A stretch of 48,527 bases of DNA from Streptomyces sp. B93 (GTDB taxonomy: Bacteria; Actinomycetota; Actinomycetes; Streptomycetales; Streptomycetaceae), in assembly GCF_018070565.1 (NCBI RefSeq), contig NZ_JAGPXL010000049.1:1-48527 (forward strand), read 5' to 3'. The position numbers and the translations under genes are program-made. Each line of letters starts with the position of its first letter. The first letter of the stretch is position 1. Positions 33,332 through 41,785 of the stretch are shown here, piece after piece. Below the pieces are notes generated by a model that saw only the letters and a list, made by a program, of their open reading frames with translations, was not told where the DNA came from and did no database searches.

Positions 33332-34348
33332 GTGAGGCATGTGCCGTTCTTCCGGTGGGTGTTGACGTTGGGGGGCGTGTTCTTCGCCTGTTCGGTGTGG
33401 CTGTATGCCGCCGGGGCGGGCCTGCCCGAGGCGCGGCAGGTCGATCTGACGGTGGTGGAGGAGGAGGCCGACGGGTCGTGCACCGTCCGGTGGGAGGACC
33501 CGTATCAGGGGCGGACGAGGGAAGCGGACTACCAGTGTGATCCCGGCCGGTCCGAGCTGCTCAAGGCGCCGCGGTACTCCGACAGTCGTGGCTACGGCTG
33601 GGACACCGCGTACATGCTCACCGAAGGGCCCCAGCGCGGGAATCTGGAGGAGCTTGCCGCCGGTGAGCAAGGGCTCAACGTCTCCGACGTGTGCCTGCTG
33701 CTGGGGGCGTCGCTCATCGCCCTCGGGCTGGTCGGGGGGAACCTGCGTGCCCTGCCCCGGGTTCTCGGTGTGCGGGCTCGGGTCGTCCGGCGTGCGGCCG
33801 AGTTGTCCGAGGCCGCGGAGTGGGTGGCCGAGGACTACGAGCGGGTCGTGTCGGTGGTGAGGGAAGAGGGGCGCCACCCCGATGCCCTGGCTCAGGGGAG
33901 TGGTGGTGCGGACGGTTCGCGACTGGTCACCGGGCTCTGGGTGCTGCGGGAGGCCGGGCCGCGGGCGGGAGAGACGGCGGCTCTCGCGCGGCGGCTGACG
34001 CGGCGGCTTCAGGGGCTGCTGGACGACGCGGCGCCCGCCGCCGGACTGCGGAGCAGGCTGCGCGCGGGTCCGGTGGCCCGGAGCGATGCCGACCGGGCGG
34101 TGGCCGAGCTGCGGCTGCTGCTGGCCGACGCCGAGCGGGACGGGCTGGCCGAGCGTTTCGCGCAGACCTCCGTCGATCTGCTCCGGGGGCAGGACGCCGA
34201 GCGGGCCGTCCTCGCGGCCACGGCCGACTTCGCGCGGGAACCCGACGCGTACCGGCTGCTGTTGGCCGAGGTGGCGGGGCCCGCGGTCGTACCGTGGCGG
34301 CGGCGGGTCAAGGGCGTTCTCCGGCGTCGTCGTCCGTCAGGCGCATGA
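33332..34348 (+). CDS. Hypothetical membrane protein
   Basis: A 338-residue protein I do not recognise. A hydrophobic segment at about 6-28 (FRWVLTLGGVFFACSVWLYA) precedes an extracytoplasmic domain with two Cys (about 30-120). A second membrane segment is at about 123-143 (DVCLLLGASLIALGLVGG), then a long Ala/Arg/Glu-rich helical cytoplasmic part with probable coiled coils. GTG at 33332 has GGAGGGGG 7 nt upstream. The frame stays open further left but without coding pattern. The 3' end overlaps the convergent gene by 41 bp. Confidence 0.72.
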   Translation: MRHVPFFRWVLTLGGVFFACSVWLYAAGAGLPEARQVDLTVVEEEADGSCTVRWEDPYQGRTREADYQCDPGRSELLKAPRYSDSRGYGWDTAYMLTEGPQRGNLEELAAGEQGLNVSDVCLLLGASLIALGLVGGNLRALPRVLGVRARVVRRAAELSEAAEWVAEDYERVVSVVREEGRHPDALAQGSGGADGSRLVTGLWVLREAGPRAGETAALARRLTRRLQGLLDDAAPAAGLRSRLRAGPVARSDADRAVAELRLLLADAERDGLAERFAQTSVDLLRGQDAERAVLAATADFAREPDAYRLLLAEVAGPAVVPWRRRVKGVLRRRRPSGA

Positions 34349-35282
34349 GGAGCAGGTCGAATTCCGCGGGCCGGGTGAGGTGCGGTTCTCCGGTGTGGTG
34401 GTGGATCAGGCGGGTCAGGATGCCGTGGTGCCACCAGTAGACGTCCGGGGTGACCGGGCCCACCGCGTGGGTGTGGTTGGCGGTGGTGAAGGCGGTCATG
34501 CCGTCCAGGGTGGGGAGGAGAGGGATGGCCGTGGTGATGGGGCTCAGGGCCAGCGTGTAGCGGTTGGGCATGGACAGCAGGGCTCCCGCCGGGGACAGGT
34601 CGTGGCCCGTGAGGTCGCGGGTCAGTTGGTCGGCCGTCAGGGCGCGGCTGGAGGTGAAGAAGGACTCGCCCGTGAGGACGTGGAAGCGGATACCGTCCGG
34701 GCCGTGCAGGATCGAGTGGGTTTCCAGCGGGAGGGCGCGGAGGTTGGCCAGCGCCCGGCGGCGTAGGTCCACGAGGTCGCCCAGTGAGGACAGCGCCTCG
34801 TCCGTGAGGGGCATGACGCTTTCCGGGAGGTCCAGGGCCAGGACCTCGCAGAGGCCCGGGGCCACGACGCGGGCGTGGGTGTGGGCCATGGGAGCGGCGG
34901 CGTCCGGGGTCAGGACGTCCGCGGTCACCACCCAGGGGCGTAGCCGGGTGAGCAGTTCCTCGTGGGGGAGGGAGTCCAGCGGGGACGGGCCGTCCGCCAC
35001 CCTCAGTACGCGGTCCACGTGGTCGCGGATCACCCGTGGCCACCGGCCGCGGCCCCCGGCGTCGTGGTGGCAGACCGCCGCCAGGTCGGTCAGGGCGAAG
35101 TGGCGGCCCGCGCTGTCGCTGACCTCCGTGGCGTGGATCGTGACCTCCAGGCCGCGTTCGGCGAAGGCCTCGCGGACCTGGGAGCGGAAGTAGGCGCCCT
35201 CGTCCAGGGAGAGGAAGCCGTACGTGGTGTCGCGGGGGGCGGTTCGCTCGTCGCGGCCGCGCGGACGGCGGTGGGTCCACAT
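34308..35282 (-). CDS. Hypothetical cytoplasmic protein
   Basis: A 324-residue protein without signal or membrane segment; family not recognised. A charged N-terminal 20 residues is followed by a mixed alpha/beta pattern. Features a reader could search with are LSLDEGAYFRSQVREAFAE, LSMPNRYTLALSPI and the His-rich YWWHHGILTRLIHHHTGEP. ATG at 35282 has AAAGGAC upstream; an in-frame GTG at 35318 is less likely. It overlaps its convergent neighbour by 41 bp. Confidence 0.72.
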   Translation of the reverse strand: MWTHRRPRGRDERTAPRDTTYGFLSLDEGAYFRSQVREAFAERGLEVTIHATEVSDSAGRHFALTDLAAVCHHDAGGRGRWPRVIRDHVDRVLRVADGPSPLDSLPHEELLTRLRPWVVTADVLTPDAAAPMAHTHARVVAPGLCEVLALDLPESVMPLTDEALSSLGDLVDLRRRALANLRALPLETHSILHGPDGIRFHVLTGESFFTSSRALTADQLTRDLTGHDLSPAGALLSMPNRYTLALSPITTAIPLLPTLDGMTAFTTANHTHAVGPVTPDVYWWHHGILTRLIHHHTGEPHLTRPAEFDLLLMRLTDDDAGERP

Positions 35283-35420
35283 GCGGTGGTCCTTTCTGCT
35301 GGCTGTGTCACGGCGCAACGTGTGACGGGTGTGGAGGGTTCAACGCGTTCCCCTCGGTTCCGGCGTACTGAACCGTCGGCGTTCCCGTGCCGTGGTGCCC
35401 CCTGAGTCGAGGAGGCCCCG

Positions 35421-36578
35421 ATGTTCCTTGTGTCCGCCCCGTCCCCTGCGCGGACCCGTGTCCGTGAGGTCGATGTCCTGCGCGGGTTCGCGCTGTTCGG
35501 CATCCTGCTGGTCAACGCGTCGGTCATGGCCGGGCCGCGGGTGGGCAGCGGACGGGCGGACGACGTCGCGGCCTGGCTGGTGACCGCGCTCGTCGCCGGT
35601 AAGTTCTATCCGCTGTTCGCCTTTCTTTTCGGCTACAGCTTCGTCCTCCAGCGGGCCGCCGCCGAGCGGGCGGGGGCGCCCTTCGCGCCCCGGCACCTGC
35701 GCCGGCTGCTCTGTCTCCTCGCGCTCGGTCTCGCCCACGGCGTGCTGCTGTTCTCCGGTGATGTGCTGATGGTCTACGCGGCGCTGAGCCTCGTCCTGTT
35801 CGCGCTGCGGGACATCGCACCCCGGACCGCGGTCCGTGTCGCGGTCTGGCTTGTCGTGGGGTGTGCGGCGTTCCTGCTGGCCTGGGGGCTGTTCACCGTC
35901 GTCTACGCGCAGCCCCTGCGGGCGGGAGCCGTCGCGGCGTGGGCGGAGGAGCGGGCCGCGGCCTACCGGGGTGGTCCCGGCTCCGTCGTCGAGGCCAATC
36001 TGCGGCGGCTGCGCGACACCCTGGGGTGGAACGTCCTCTACGCCCTCGACATCCTCGCCGCTCTGCTGGTGGGGCTCGCCGCGGGGAGGGTGGGGCTGCT
36101 CGCCGACGTCGGCCGGTACCGGGCGGTCATGCGGCGGGTCGTGAGGTGGGGGCTGCCGGTGGGGCTGGCCGGGGGTGTCGTCATGGCGGTCTGCCGTAAC
36201 GGGCCGCTCGACAGCCGGTGGTACGACGTCGGGTCCGCCGTCGGGGTGCTCACCGGGCCCGCGCTCACGGCGGCGTATGCCTGTGGGCTGTTGTTGTGGG
36301 TGGGGGCGGCGGGGGGCGGGCGTCGTGTTGGCGTTGTGCTCGGGTCCGCCGGGCGGCTCGCGCTGACGAACTACCTCGGCCAGTCGCTGGTCATGGCGGT
36401 CGTCTTCACCGGGTACGGGCTGGGGCTGTACGGGCGGACCGGCACACTGGCGCTCCTCGCCGGGTGCCTCGTCCTGTACGGCGTTCAGCTCGCGGTCAGC
36501 GGCTGGGTGGTGCGGCGCTTCCGGTACGGTCCGGCGGAGTGGCTGCTGCGGGCGGTGACGTTGGCGCGTAGGCCGTGA
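35421..36578 (+). CDS. DUF418 family membrane protein (YeiB-like)
   Basis: A 385-residue polytopic membrane protein. It opens with VREVDVLRGFALFGILLVNA, the family's signature, and has about nine or ten hydrophobic segments. The DUF418 part is C-terminal (about 230-385) with GRLALTNYLGQSL and FRYGPAEWLLRA. Function unknown; related to acyltransferase-like membrane proteins. ATG at 35421 with GAGGAGG 6 nt upstream. Its stop codon (36576-36578) lies in the first unit of a tandem repeat. Confidence 0.88.
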   Translation: MFLVSAPSPARTRVREVDVLRGFALFGILLVNASVMAGPRVGSGRADDVAAWLVTALVAGKFYPLFAFLFGYSFVLQRAAAERAGAPFAPRHLRRLLCLLALGLAHGVLLFSGDVLMVYAALSLVLFALRDIAPRTAVRVAVWLVVGCAAFLLAWGLFTVVYAQPLRAGAVAAWAEERAAAYRGGPGSVVEANLRRLRDTLGWNVLYALDILAALLVGLAAGRVGLLADVGRYRAVMRRVVRWGLPVGLAGGVVMAVCRNGPLDSRWYDVGSAVGVLTGPALTAAYACGLLLWVGAAGGGRRVGVVLGSAGRLALTNYLGQSLVMAVVFTGYGLGLYGRTGTLALLAGCLVLYGVQLAVSGWVVRRFRYGPAEWLLRAVTLARRP

Positions 36579-36706
36579 GTTTGTGCTTCGTGGTGTGAGT
36601 TTGTGCTTCGTGGTGTGGGCTGGTGCCGATGGTGTGGGCTGGTGCCGATGGTGTGGACTGGTGCCGCATGGTGTGGGCTGGTGCTTCATGGTGCGGGCTT
36701 GTTCAG
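36575..36706. repeat. Tandem repeat of 19-20 bp, about six and a half copies
   Basis: Units: two of GTGAGTTTGTGCTTCGTGGT (36575-36614), two of GTGGGCTGGTGCCGATGGT (36615-36652), then two variants (36653-36692) and a partial copy to 36706. It joins the convergent DUF418 and VirD4-like genes and supplies the stop codon of both. Confidence 0.85.
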
Positions 36707-38518
36707 GGTGACCGCGCCGCGCTGCCATCTGCTGGCCGCCTCCGTGGGGGCGGGTGACGCGGGGCCCGTCCAGGAGCGCGTGGCGCGTTCCGTGATCGCC
36801 GCCGTCTCCGCCTTGGCCGCCGCCGAGATGGCCGCCGCGCCCGGCTCCAGGTACCAGGGGCGCAGCCGGATCAGCGCGGGGCGTACGCCGGTGGCCAGGA
36901 GCAGGGCGGTGCCCTTGGGCAGGGCGCGGATGCGGTCCGCGGGAAGCACCGGGTCCAGACGGTAGGAGTACGAGCGGGACACGCCCTCCTTGCTGCGGGT
37001 GACGGACGGGGTGCGGATGTCGCTGTTACCGACCAGCTTGGAGATCTTCTCCACGAAGTCGGCGTCGTCCAGGCCCGCCCCGAGCAACTTGATCGTGGCC
37101 GCGCTCCACAGGGCGTCCATGCCCGCCTCGCCCCACACCCGGCTGCCCTGCCGGTAGCTCTGGAGCAGGGTGACGACGTTGATGCCGCGCGAGCCGAAGT
37201 GGCTGTACAGGTCGGGCAGGTCGGAGATGCGGCAGACGTTGGCCGCCTCGTCGAGGACGGCGGTCATCGGCGGGTCCAGGCGCCCGCCCATCCGCTCGGC
37301 GGCGACCACACCGGCGCGCATCGTCGCGTCCGCGAGGCCCGCGATCACGCCCGCCGCCGAGCCGCCGCCGTCCTTGGAGAGCAGGTAGAGGGTGTCCTTG
37401 CCGAGGACGTGCTCGTGCGGCCTGAACTCCGGGAGGTGCGGGTCCGGTGTCACCCACGCCACGATCTCCGGGTCCAGCAGACAGGCCACGCACTGCCGGG
37501 CCGTCTCGTAGATGCCGTCGCGGGTCTCCACCGCGCCGCGCACCGTGCCCTGCAACTGCTCGGCCATGGCGACCATGTTGACGTCCCGCAGCAGGTCGAC
37601 GGGCGTGCGGTCGGCCGGGTCGGCGAGCCAGGTCAGCAGGTCCAGGACGGACGCCTTGCCGCGGGCTGCGGCGAGGAACAGCGCGGTGAGGGTGTTCTGC
37701 GCCGCGGAGATCCAGAAGTCCTTCTTCGACTGGTCGTCGTTGACGGACGCCACGAAGTGCCCGGCCAGACGGCGGGCGCCCTCGATGGTGTGGCAGTCGG
37801 CCAGGATGTTCCACCACATCTCGCGCGGGGCGTGCGCGATGCCCTGCGGGTCGAACGTCCACACCCGGCCCTTCTTGGCGCGTTCGGCGCGGGTGACGGC
37901 GTACACGTCGGACTTGTTGGAGGTCAGCAGCACCGCGCCCTGTGCGCGCAGCACGCGGGGGACGGCGATGCCGGTGGACTTGCCCGCCCGGGGGGCCATC
38001 AGGTCCAGCTCCACGTCCTCGAAGGAGGAGCGCAGTTCGGGGCCCTTCGGGGCGAGGTCGCCGAGGAGGTTGCCGGTCTCGTCGGGGTGGAGTTCCGTAC
38101 GGCCCTTGAGGGAGGGGCGCAGTTCGCGGGCGCGGGCCGCGATGCCGTCCGGGGCGAGGGCGGCCAGGTCCCGCTGCCGGGCGAGGCCCTTGGGCTGGGC
38201 GAGGTAGCTCACCGCCTTGCGGACGGTGAGGACCACGAGCGTGACGACGACGCCGAAGACGACGACGATGCCCGCCGTCACCCCGGCCGTCGACGCGCCC
38301 GGCCACAGGGCGTCCGGGCCCTCGGTGAGCAGGGCGCCGAACGACGCCAGGCCGAACGCCGGGGGGTGCCAGCCGGAGCCGGTCACCGCCGCGCCCAGGG
38401 TGCCGCCGAGCCAGACGCCCCCGAACAGGACGAGGAAGCCGCCCGCCACCAGCACGATCGCCCACGGCATGAGTTCGCCGCCGTACATGCGGCCCTTGGC
38501 CGCGGTGCCGCCGCTCAT
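36686..38518 (-). CDS. VirD4/TraG-like type IV coupling ATPase
   Basis: A 610-residue inner-membrane ATPase. Two transmembrane segments near the N terminus (about 18-45 and 75-100) precede a TraG/VirD4 motor domain with Walker A MAPRAGKSTGI (about 175-185) and Walker B MTAVLDEAANVC (about 395-406). VVTLLQSYRQG is a further TraM-recognition-type motif. Such proteins select substrates and feed them to a type IV channel. Last gene of the leftward operon. ATG at 38518. Its last residues and stop lie in the tandem repeat. Confidence 0.92.
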   Translation of the reverse strand: MSGGTAAKGRMYGGELMPWAIVLVAGGFLVLFGGVWLGGTLGAAVTGSGWHPPAFGLASFGALLTEGPDALWPGASTAGVTAGIVVVFGVVVTLVVLTVRKAVSYLAQPKGLARQRDLAALAPDGIAARARELRPSLKGRTELHPDETGNLLGDLAPKGPELRSSFEDVELDLMAPRAGKSTGIAVPRVLRAQGAVLLTSNKSDVYAVTRAERAKKGRVWTFDPQGIAHAPREMWWNILADCHTIEGARRLAGHFVASVNDDQSKKDFWISAAQNTLTALFLAAARGKASVLDLLTWLADPADRTPVDLLRDVNMVAMAEQLQGTVRGAVETRDGIYETARQCVACLLDPEIVAWVTPDPHLPEFRPHEHVLGKDTLYLLSKDGGGSAAGVIAGLADATMRAGVVAAERMGGRLDPPMTAVLDEAANVCRISDLPDLYSHFGSRGINVVTLLQSYRQGSRVWGEAGMDALWSAATIKLLGAGLDDADFVEKISKLVGNSDIRTPSVTRSKEGVSRSYSYRLDPVLPADRIRALPKGTALLLATGVRPALIRLRPWYLEPGAAAISAAAKAETAAITERATRSWTGPASPAPTEAASRWQRGAVTLNKPAP

Positions 38519-38545
38519 GGGTTCACCTCTCGTCCGCTGTCGTGG

Positions 38546-40174
38546 TCACCGGGGGCCGTCGGTGGGCTGGTTCGCCGCCCAGCGCTTGTTCGTGTCGTGC
38601 AGGTGCCGTTCGGTGTCGGTGATGGCGACCTGGATGGGGATGCCCGGACGGCCACCGACCTTGATCAGGAAGCGCCCCCGGCCGGGCGGCTCCTCGCGGT
38701 CGCCGTGCGCGGCCCAGCCGGGCGGGGAGGACCAGGAGGAGACGAGTTCGATCTCCCGGCGGGACAGGCCCACGATGTGGCCCAGCTCCTCCATCTCCTG
38801 GCGGGGCAGCCCGGCGCACACCACCATCCCGGCGCGTTCGACGAAGCCGCGCGCCTTGACGCGGTCGGCGTCGGTGCCGAGCGCCTCGGCGTCCTTCAGG
38901 GTGTGGGTGATCTTGGCGTCGCCGAGGCCGAGGGTGCGGTTGAGGCGGGTCAGCGCGTCGATGCGGTCGACGATGCCGGAGGCCGCGCGCAGCGGACGCC
39001 ACAGCTCGTCCAGGACGGTGAAGAACCAGCGCCGGGGCGCGAGTCCGGCGTCCGCGAGGGCGTGCGAGGCGGCGACCGTGCCCAGGCCGTCGGACCAGGC
39101 CGCGAGCATCGCCGCCGCGGTGAGCTGGGTGTCCGCCTCCCCGATCCGGGAGATGTCCATGCACACCGCGGAGGAGTTGAGGTCGATACGGGTGGACGTC
39201 TCGGCGGCGAAGGTGTCGCCGAGCGGACCGTCCAGGATGCCGAGCAGTGAGCGGTGCAGCGGGTCCACCGCGTCGCGGTAACGGGACTCGTCACCGCGGT
39301 CCAGGGTCACCGCCCGCACCCGGGGCGGCCCTTCGGCGAGGACCCGCACCAGCTCGGGCAGCAGCGGGGCGCGGCCCGGCGGGGTGCGTTCGCGCAGGTG
39401 GTGCAGGGCCGCGGAGAGCACGGACTGCTCGTGGTCGCTCATGGCGCTGTCCCGCACGATGGTGATCAGCGCGGCGACCATGTTGAGGACACGGCCGTGC
39501 GTCTCCGCCTCCAGCACCCGGCCCGCCTCGCCGCCGATCCGCTGGGCGGCGGCGCCCATGGCACCGGGGTCGAGGACGTTGATGCCGCCCACGCCGCGGC
39601 CGATGGAGATGACCTGACCGCCCAGGGCGCGCACGGTGTCGGCGTAGTCGGGCTTGAGGTCGCCCAGCACCAGCGGCACCACACCGGTCGCGGCCAGCCC
39701 GATGAGCATGCGGTTGACCAGCGTGGACTTGCCCAGGCCCGGCATGCCGAGCATGAACAGCGACGGGTTGGAGATGTAGTGGGCGCGGGTGAACCAGGAC
39801 AGCGGGTCACCGCACACCGTGGCCCCGGTGTAGAGGTGCTGGCCGAGCGGGACGCCGGTCATGGGGGCGCCCGAGCCCGCAGCGAACGGCCACAGTCCGC
39901 ACGCCTGCACGGTGGTGGCCCGCCACATCGACGGCGGGTCCATGTTGGCGACCTGGCCGCCGCCGGGGCCGGGCCAGCCCCGGGCCGGGATCGGGGGTTC
40001 CTTGCGGGGGCGGTCGGGGGCGGTGCTCTTGCGGGAGGGCTTGCGGTCCGGGTCCTCGTCGCGGTGCGGGACCGGGGTGTCGTCGTCCGGGTGCGCCCCC
40101 GGCCGTTTCCCGGGCGTCGCGGGCCGCTCCCCGTGCGCCCCGCGCCCTTCCGTCGCTCGTACGCGCGTCCTCAC
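38546..40174 (-). CDS. VirB4/TraC-like ATPase
   Basis: A 542-residue ATPase. A disordered charged N terminus (1-75) is followed by WRATTVQACGLWPFAAGSG, then Walker A LGMPGLGKSTLV (about 140-151) and Walker B FFTVLDELWRPL (about 360-371). The C-terminal motor part is typical of type IV secretion ATPases. The usual N-terminal VirB4 domain is short or missing, and may be supplied by the SCO6880-type protein upstream, whose stop overlaps this GTG by 4 bp. Confidence 0.88.
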   Translation of the reverse strand: MRTRVRATEGRGAHGERPATPGKRPGAHPDDDTPVPHRDEDPDRKPSRKSTAPDRPRKEPPIPARGWPGPGGGQVANMDPPSMWRATTVQACGLWPFAAGSGAPMTGVPLGQHLYTGATVCGDPLSWFTRAHYISNPSLFMLGMPGLGKSTLVNRMLIGLAATGVVPLVLGDLKPDYADTVRALGGQVISIGRGVGGINVLDPGAMGAAAQRIGGEAGRVLEAETHGRVLNMVAALITIVRDSAMSDHEQSVLSAALHHLRERTPPGRAPLLPELVRVLAEGPPRVRAVTLDRGDESRYRDAVDPLHRSLLGILDGPLGDTFAAETSTRIDLNSSAVCMDISRIGEADTQLTAAAMLAAWSDGLGTVAASHALADAGLAPRRWFFTVLDELWRPLRAASGIVDRIDALTRLNRTLGLGDAKITHTLKDAEALGTDADRVKARGFVERAGMVVCAGLPRQEMEELGHIVGLSRREIELVSSWSSPPGWAAHGDREEPPGRGRFLIKVGGRPGIPIQVAITDTERHLHDTNKRWAANQPTDGPR

Positions 40175-41667
40175 AGCGCCTCCTTCAGTTCGCGCGGCAC
40201 CAGGGTGTGCTCCCACGGCAGGATTCCGACCGGCAGGGTGCAGCTGAACGCCGCCGCCTGCATCCGGTCGGCCGGACGCATCAGGAGCCGCGCCCCGGCC
40301 AGCAGGTTGCGTACCGTCACGTTCGCGTCGTCGAGTTCGGCGTCGGAGTCCACCGTCACCGTCACCATCAGCGAAAACTCCACCAGCCCGGCACCAGTGG
40401 CCTCCTCCACCGCCGTCTGCTCGGCGGCGCGCACCTCGTTGGCGGCGCGCGCCTGCACCATGCCGCGCCGGGAGGTGGCCATGAACTGCGCCGCACGCCG
40501 GTCGGCCTCGACGATGCGCGCCGAGGTCGCCGGGTCGATCGGCCGGTACAGCAGCGCCACCCGCTTGCGACGGGTGCCGGGCGCGTCCTCCAGCAGGCCG
40601 CGCAGCACCTGGGCGCGGACCGTGCCGCGCGGTGCCAGGGTGAGCATCCAGGTGCGCGAGACGCCCGAGTCGTGCTGGTAGGCGTTGACCTTCTCGATGG
40701 CGGCGGCGGGACCGGCGTCCTCCCAGCCCAGCCCCGTGCCGCCGTGTACGGCGCGGGCCTCCAGGACGTCCGCGGCCACGGCCGGGTCGTAGGCCACCCG
40801 GACCACCTCGGCGATCCGCTCGGCCGACAGGGGCGTCGCCGGTCCGCCGCCCGCCCGGACCACGCCCTCCAGCAGTCCGGGTATACGGACGGCCAGGTCG
40901 GCGATGAGGTCCTCGCCGCGGCGCTTCTGCCCGGGCGGCATGCCGTACGTCAGCGCCAGGTAGGTGTGCATCTCCGAGGAGGCGGTGGGGTAGCGCTGCA
41001 CCACCTCCTCCATCACGGCCCGGGCCGCCGCGGGGGCGTTGGGGTCGATGCGCGGCAGCACCTCGTTGGCGAGCCGGGTCCCGGAGTCCGGGGCGGTCTC
41101 CACGATCACGGAGGCGCCGCGCAGGCCCGGCTCGCTGGAGAGCCTGGCCAGCCAGTGGCCCCAGGCCGCCACCCAGTTGTCGATCTGGTCGGAGTCGACC
41201 AGGGAACCGCCGTCGGGTTCGCAGCCGAGCACGATGGTGTAGAGGTTCTTGCCGGGGTGGTGCAGTACGCCGAAGGGCTGGTCGTAGGCGTCCCTGCCCT
41301 CGGACACCTTCACCCGGCTGAGCAGGCCCGGCGGGCGGAAGGTGCCGCCGGGGCGCGGTGACAGCGGCCCGGAGACGTAGCTGGTCGACCCCTTGGCGCG
41401 GCGCCGGAACCAGCTCACGCGCAGGGCGAGCAACTGGTAGACGTTGCGGCCGTCCTGGGTGCGCACGGCGAGCGGCAGCAGGAACAGGGCCTGGATCAGC
41501 ACCACCACCAGCGTGAGCGGCAGTGAGACGAGCGACACCATCAGGTCGAGGACGAGCCCGCCGAACAGTCCTACGGTGCCGATCAGCCCGAACGGCCCGA
41601 GGCCGGGGCGCCGCGGTCGGCGCCAGTTCCCGTAGGTCGGGGCGGCGTTGGCGGCTTCGGTGGACAT
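40171..41667 (-). CDS. SCO6880-family protein (VirB3/VirB4 N-domain-like)
   Basis: A 498-residue protein named after the S. coelicolor family SCO6880. Two hydrophobic segments at about 22-45 and 46-70 resemble VirB3/PrgI. The rest is soluble and resembles the N-terminal part of VirB4/CagE: FGVLHHPGKNLYTIVLGC, EMHTYLALTY and FSLMVTVTVDSDAELDDA. No P-loop. I infer that this and the next gene together make a split VirB3-VirB4 unit. ATG at 41667. The 4-bp overlap supports a fixed stoichiometry. Confidence 0.85.
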   Translation of the reverse strand: MSTEAANAAPTYGNWRRPRRPGLGPFGLIGTVGLFGGLVLDLMVSLVSLPLTLVVVLIQALFLLPLAVRTQDGRNVYQLLALRVSWFRRRAKGSTSYVSGPLSPRPGGTFRPPGLLSRVKVSEGRDAYDQPFGVLHHPGKNLYTIVLGCEPDGGSLVDSDQIDNWVAAWGHWLARLSSEPGLRGASVIVETAPDSGTRLANEVLPRIDPNAPAAARAVMEEVVQRYPTASSEMHTYLALTYGMPPGQKRRGEDLIADLAVRIPGLLEGVVRAGGGPATPLSAERIAEVVRVAYDPAVAADVLEARAVHGGTGLGWEDAGPAAAIEKVNAYQHDSGVSRTWMLTLAPRGTVRAQVLRGLLEDAPGTRRKRVALLYRPIDPATSARIVEADRRAAQFMATSRRGMVQARAANEVRAAEQTAVEEATGAGLVEFSLMVTVTVDSDAELDDANVTVRNLLAGARLLMRPADRMQAAAFSCTLPVGILPWEHTLVPRELKEAL

Positions 41668-41785
41668 GGGTTGTCTGTCCCTTCCATTGGTCGTGGGTGG
41701 GGGTGGGGAGCCCAGAGGGCGACAGGGGTGGGGCGCCGGACGGCTGGGGCGCGCGGGCGCGGCCCGGCCCCCGCCCGGCGGTCGA

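Noticed and set aside
32524..33483. A 319-residue minus-strand open frame
   Set aside because: Arg/Pro-rich without coding pattern; the real remnant is the AAC(3) fragment in another frame.
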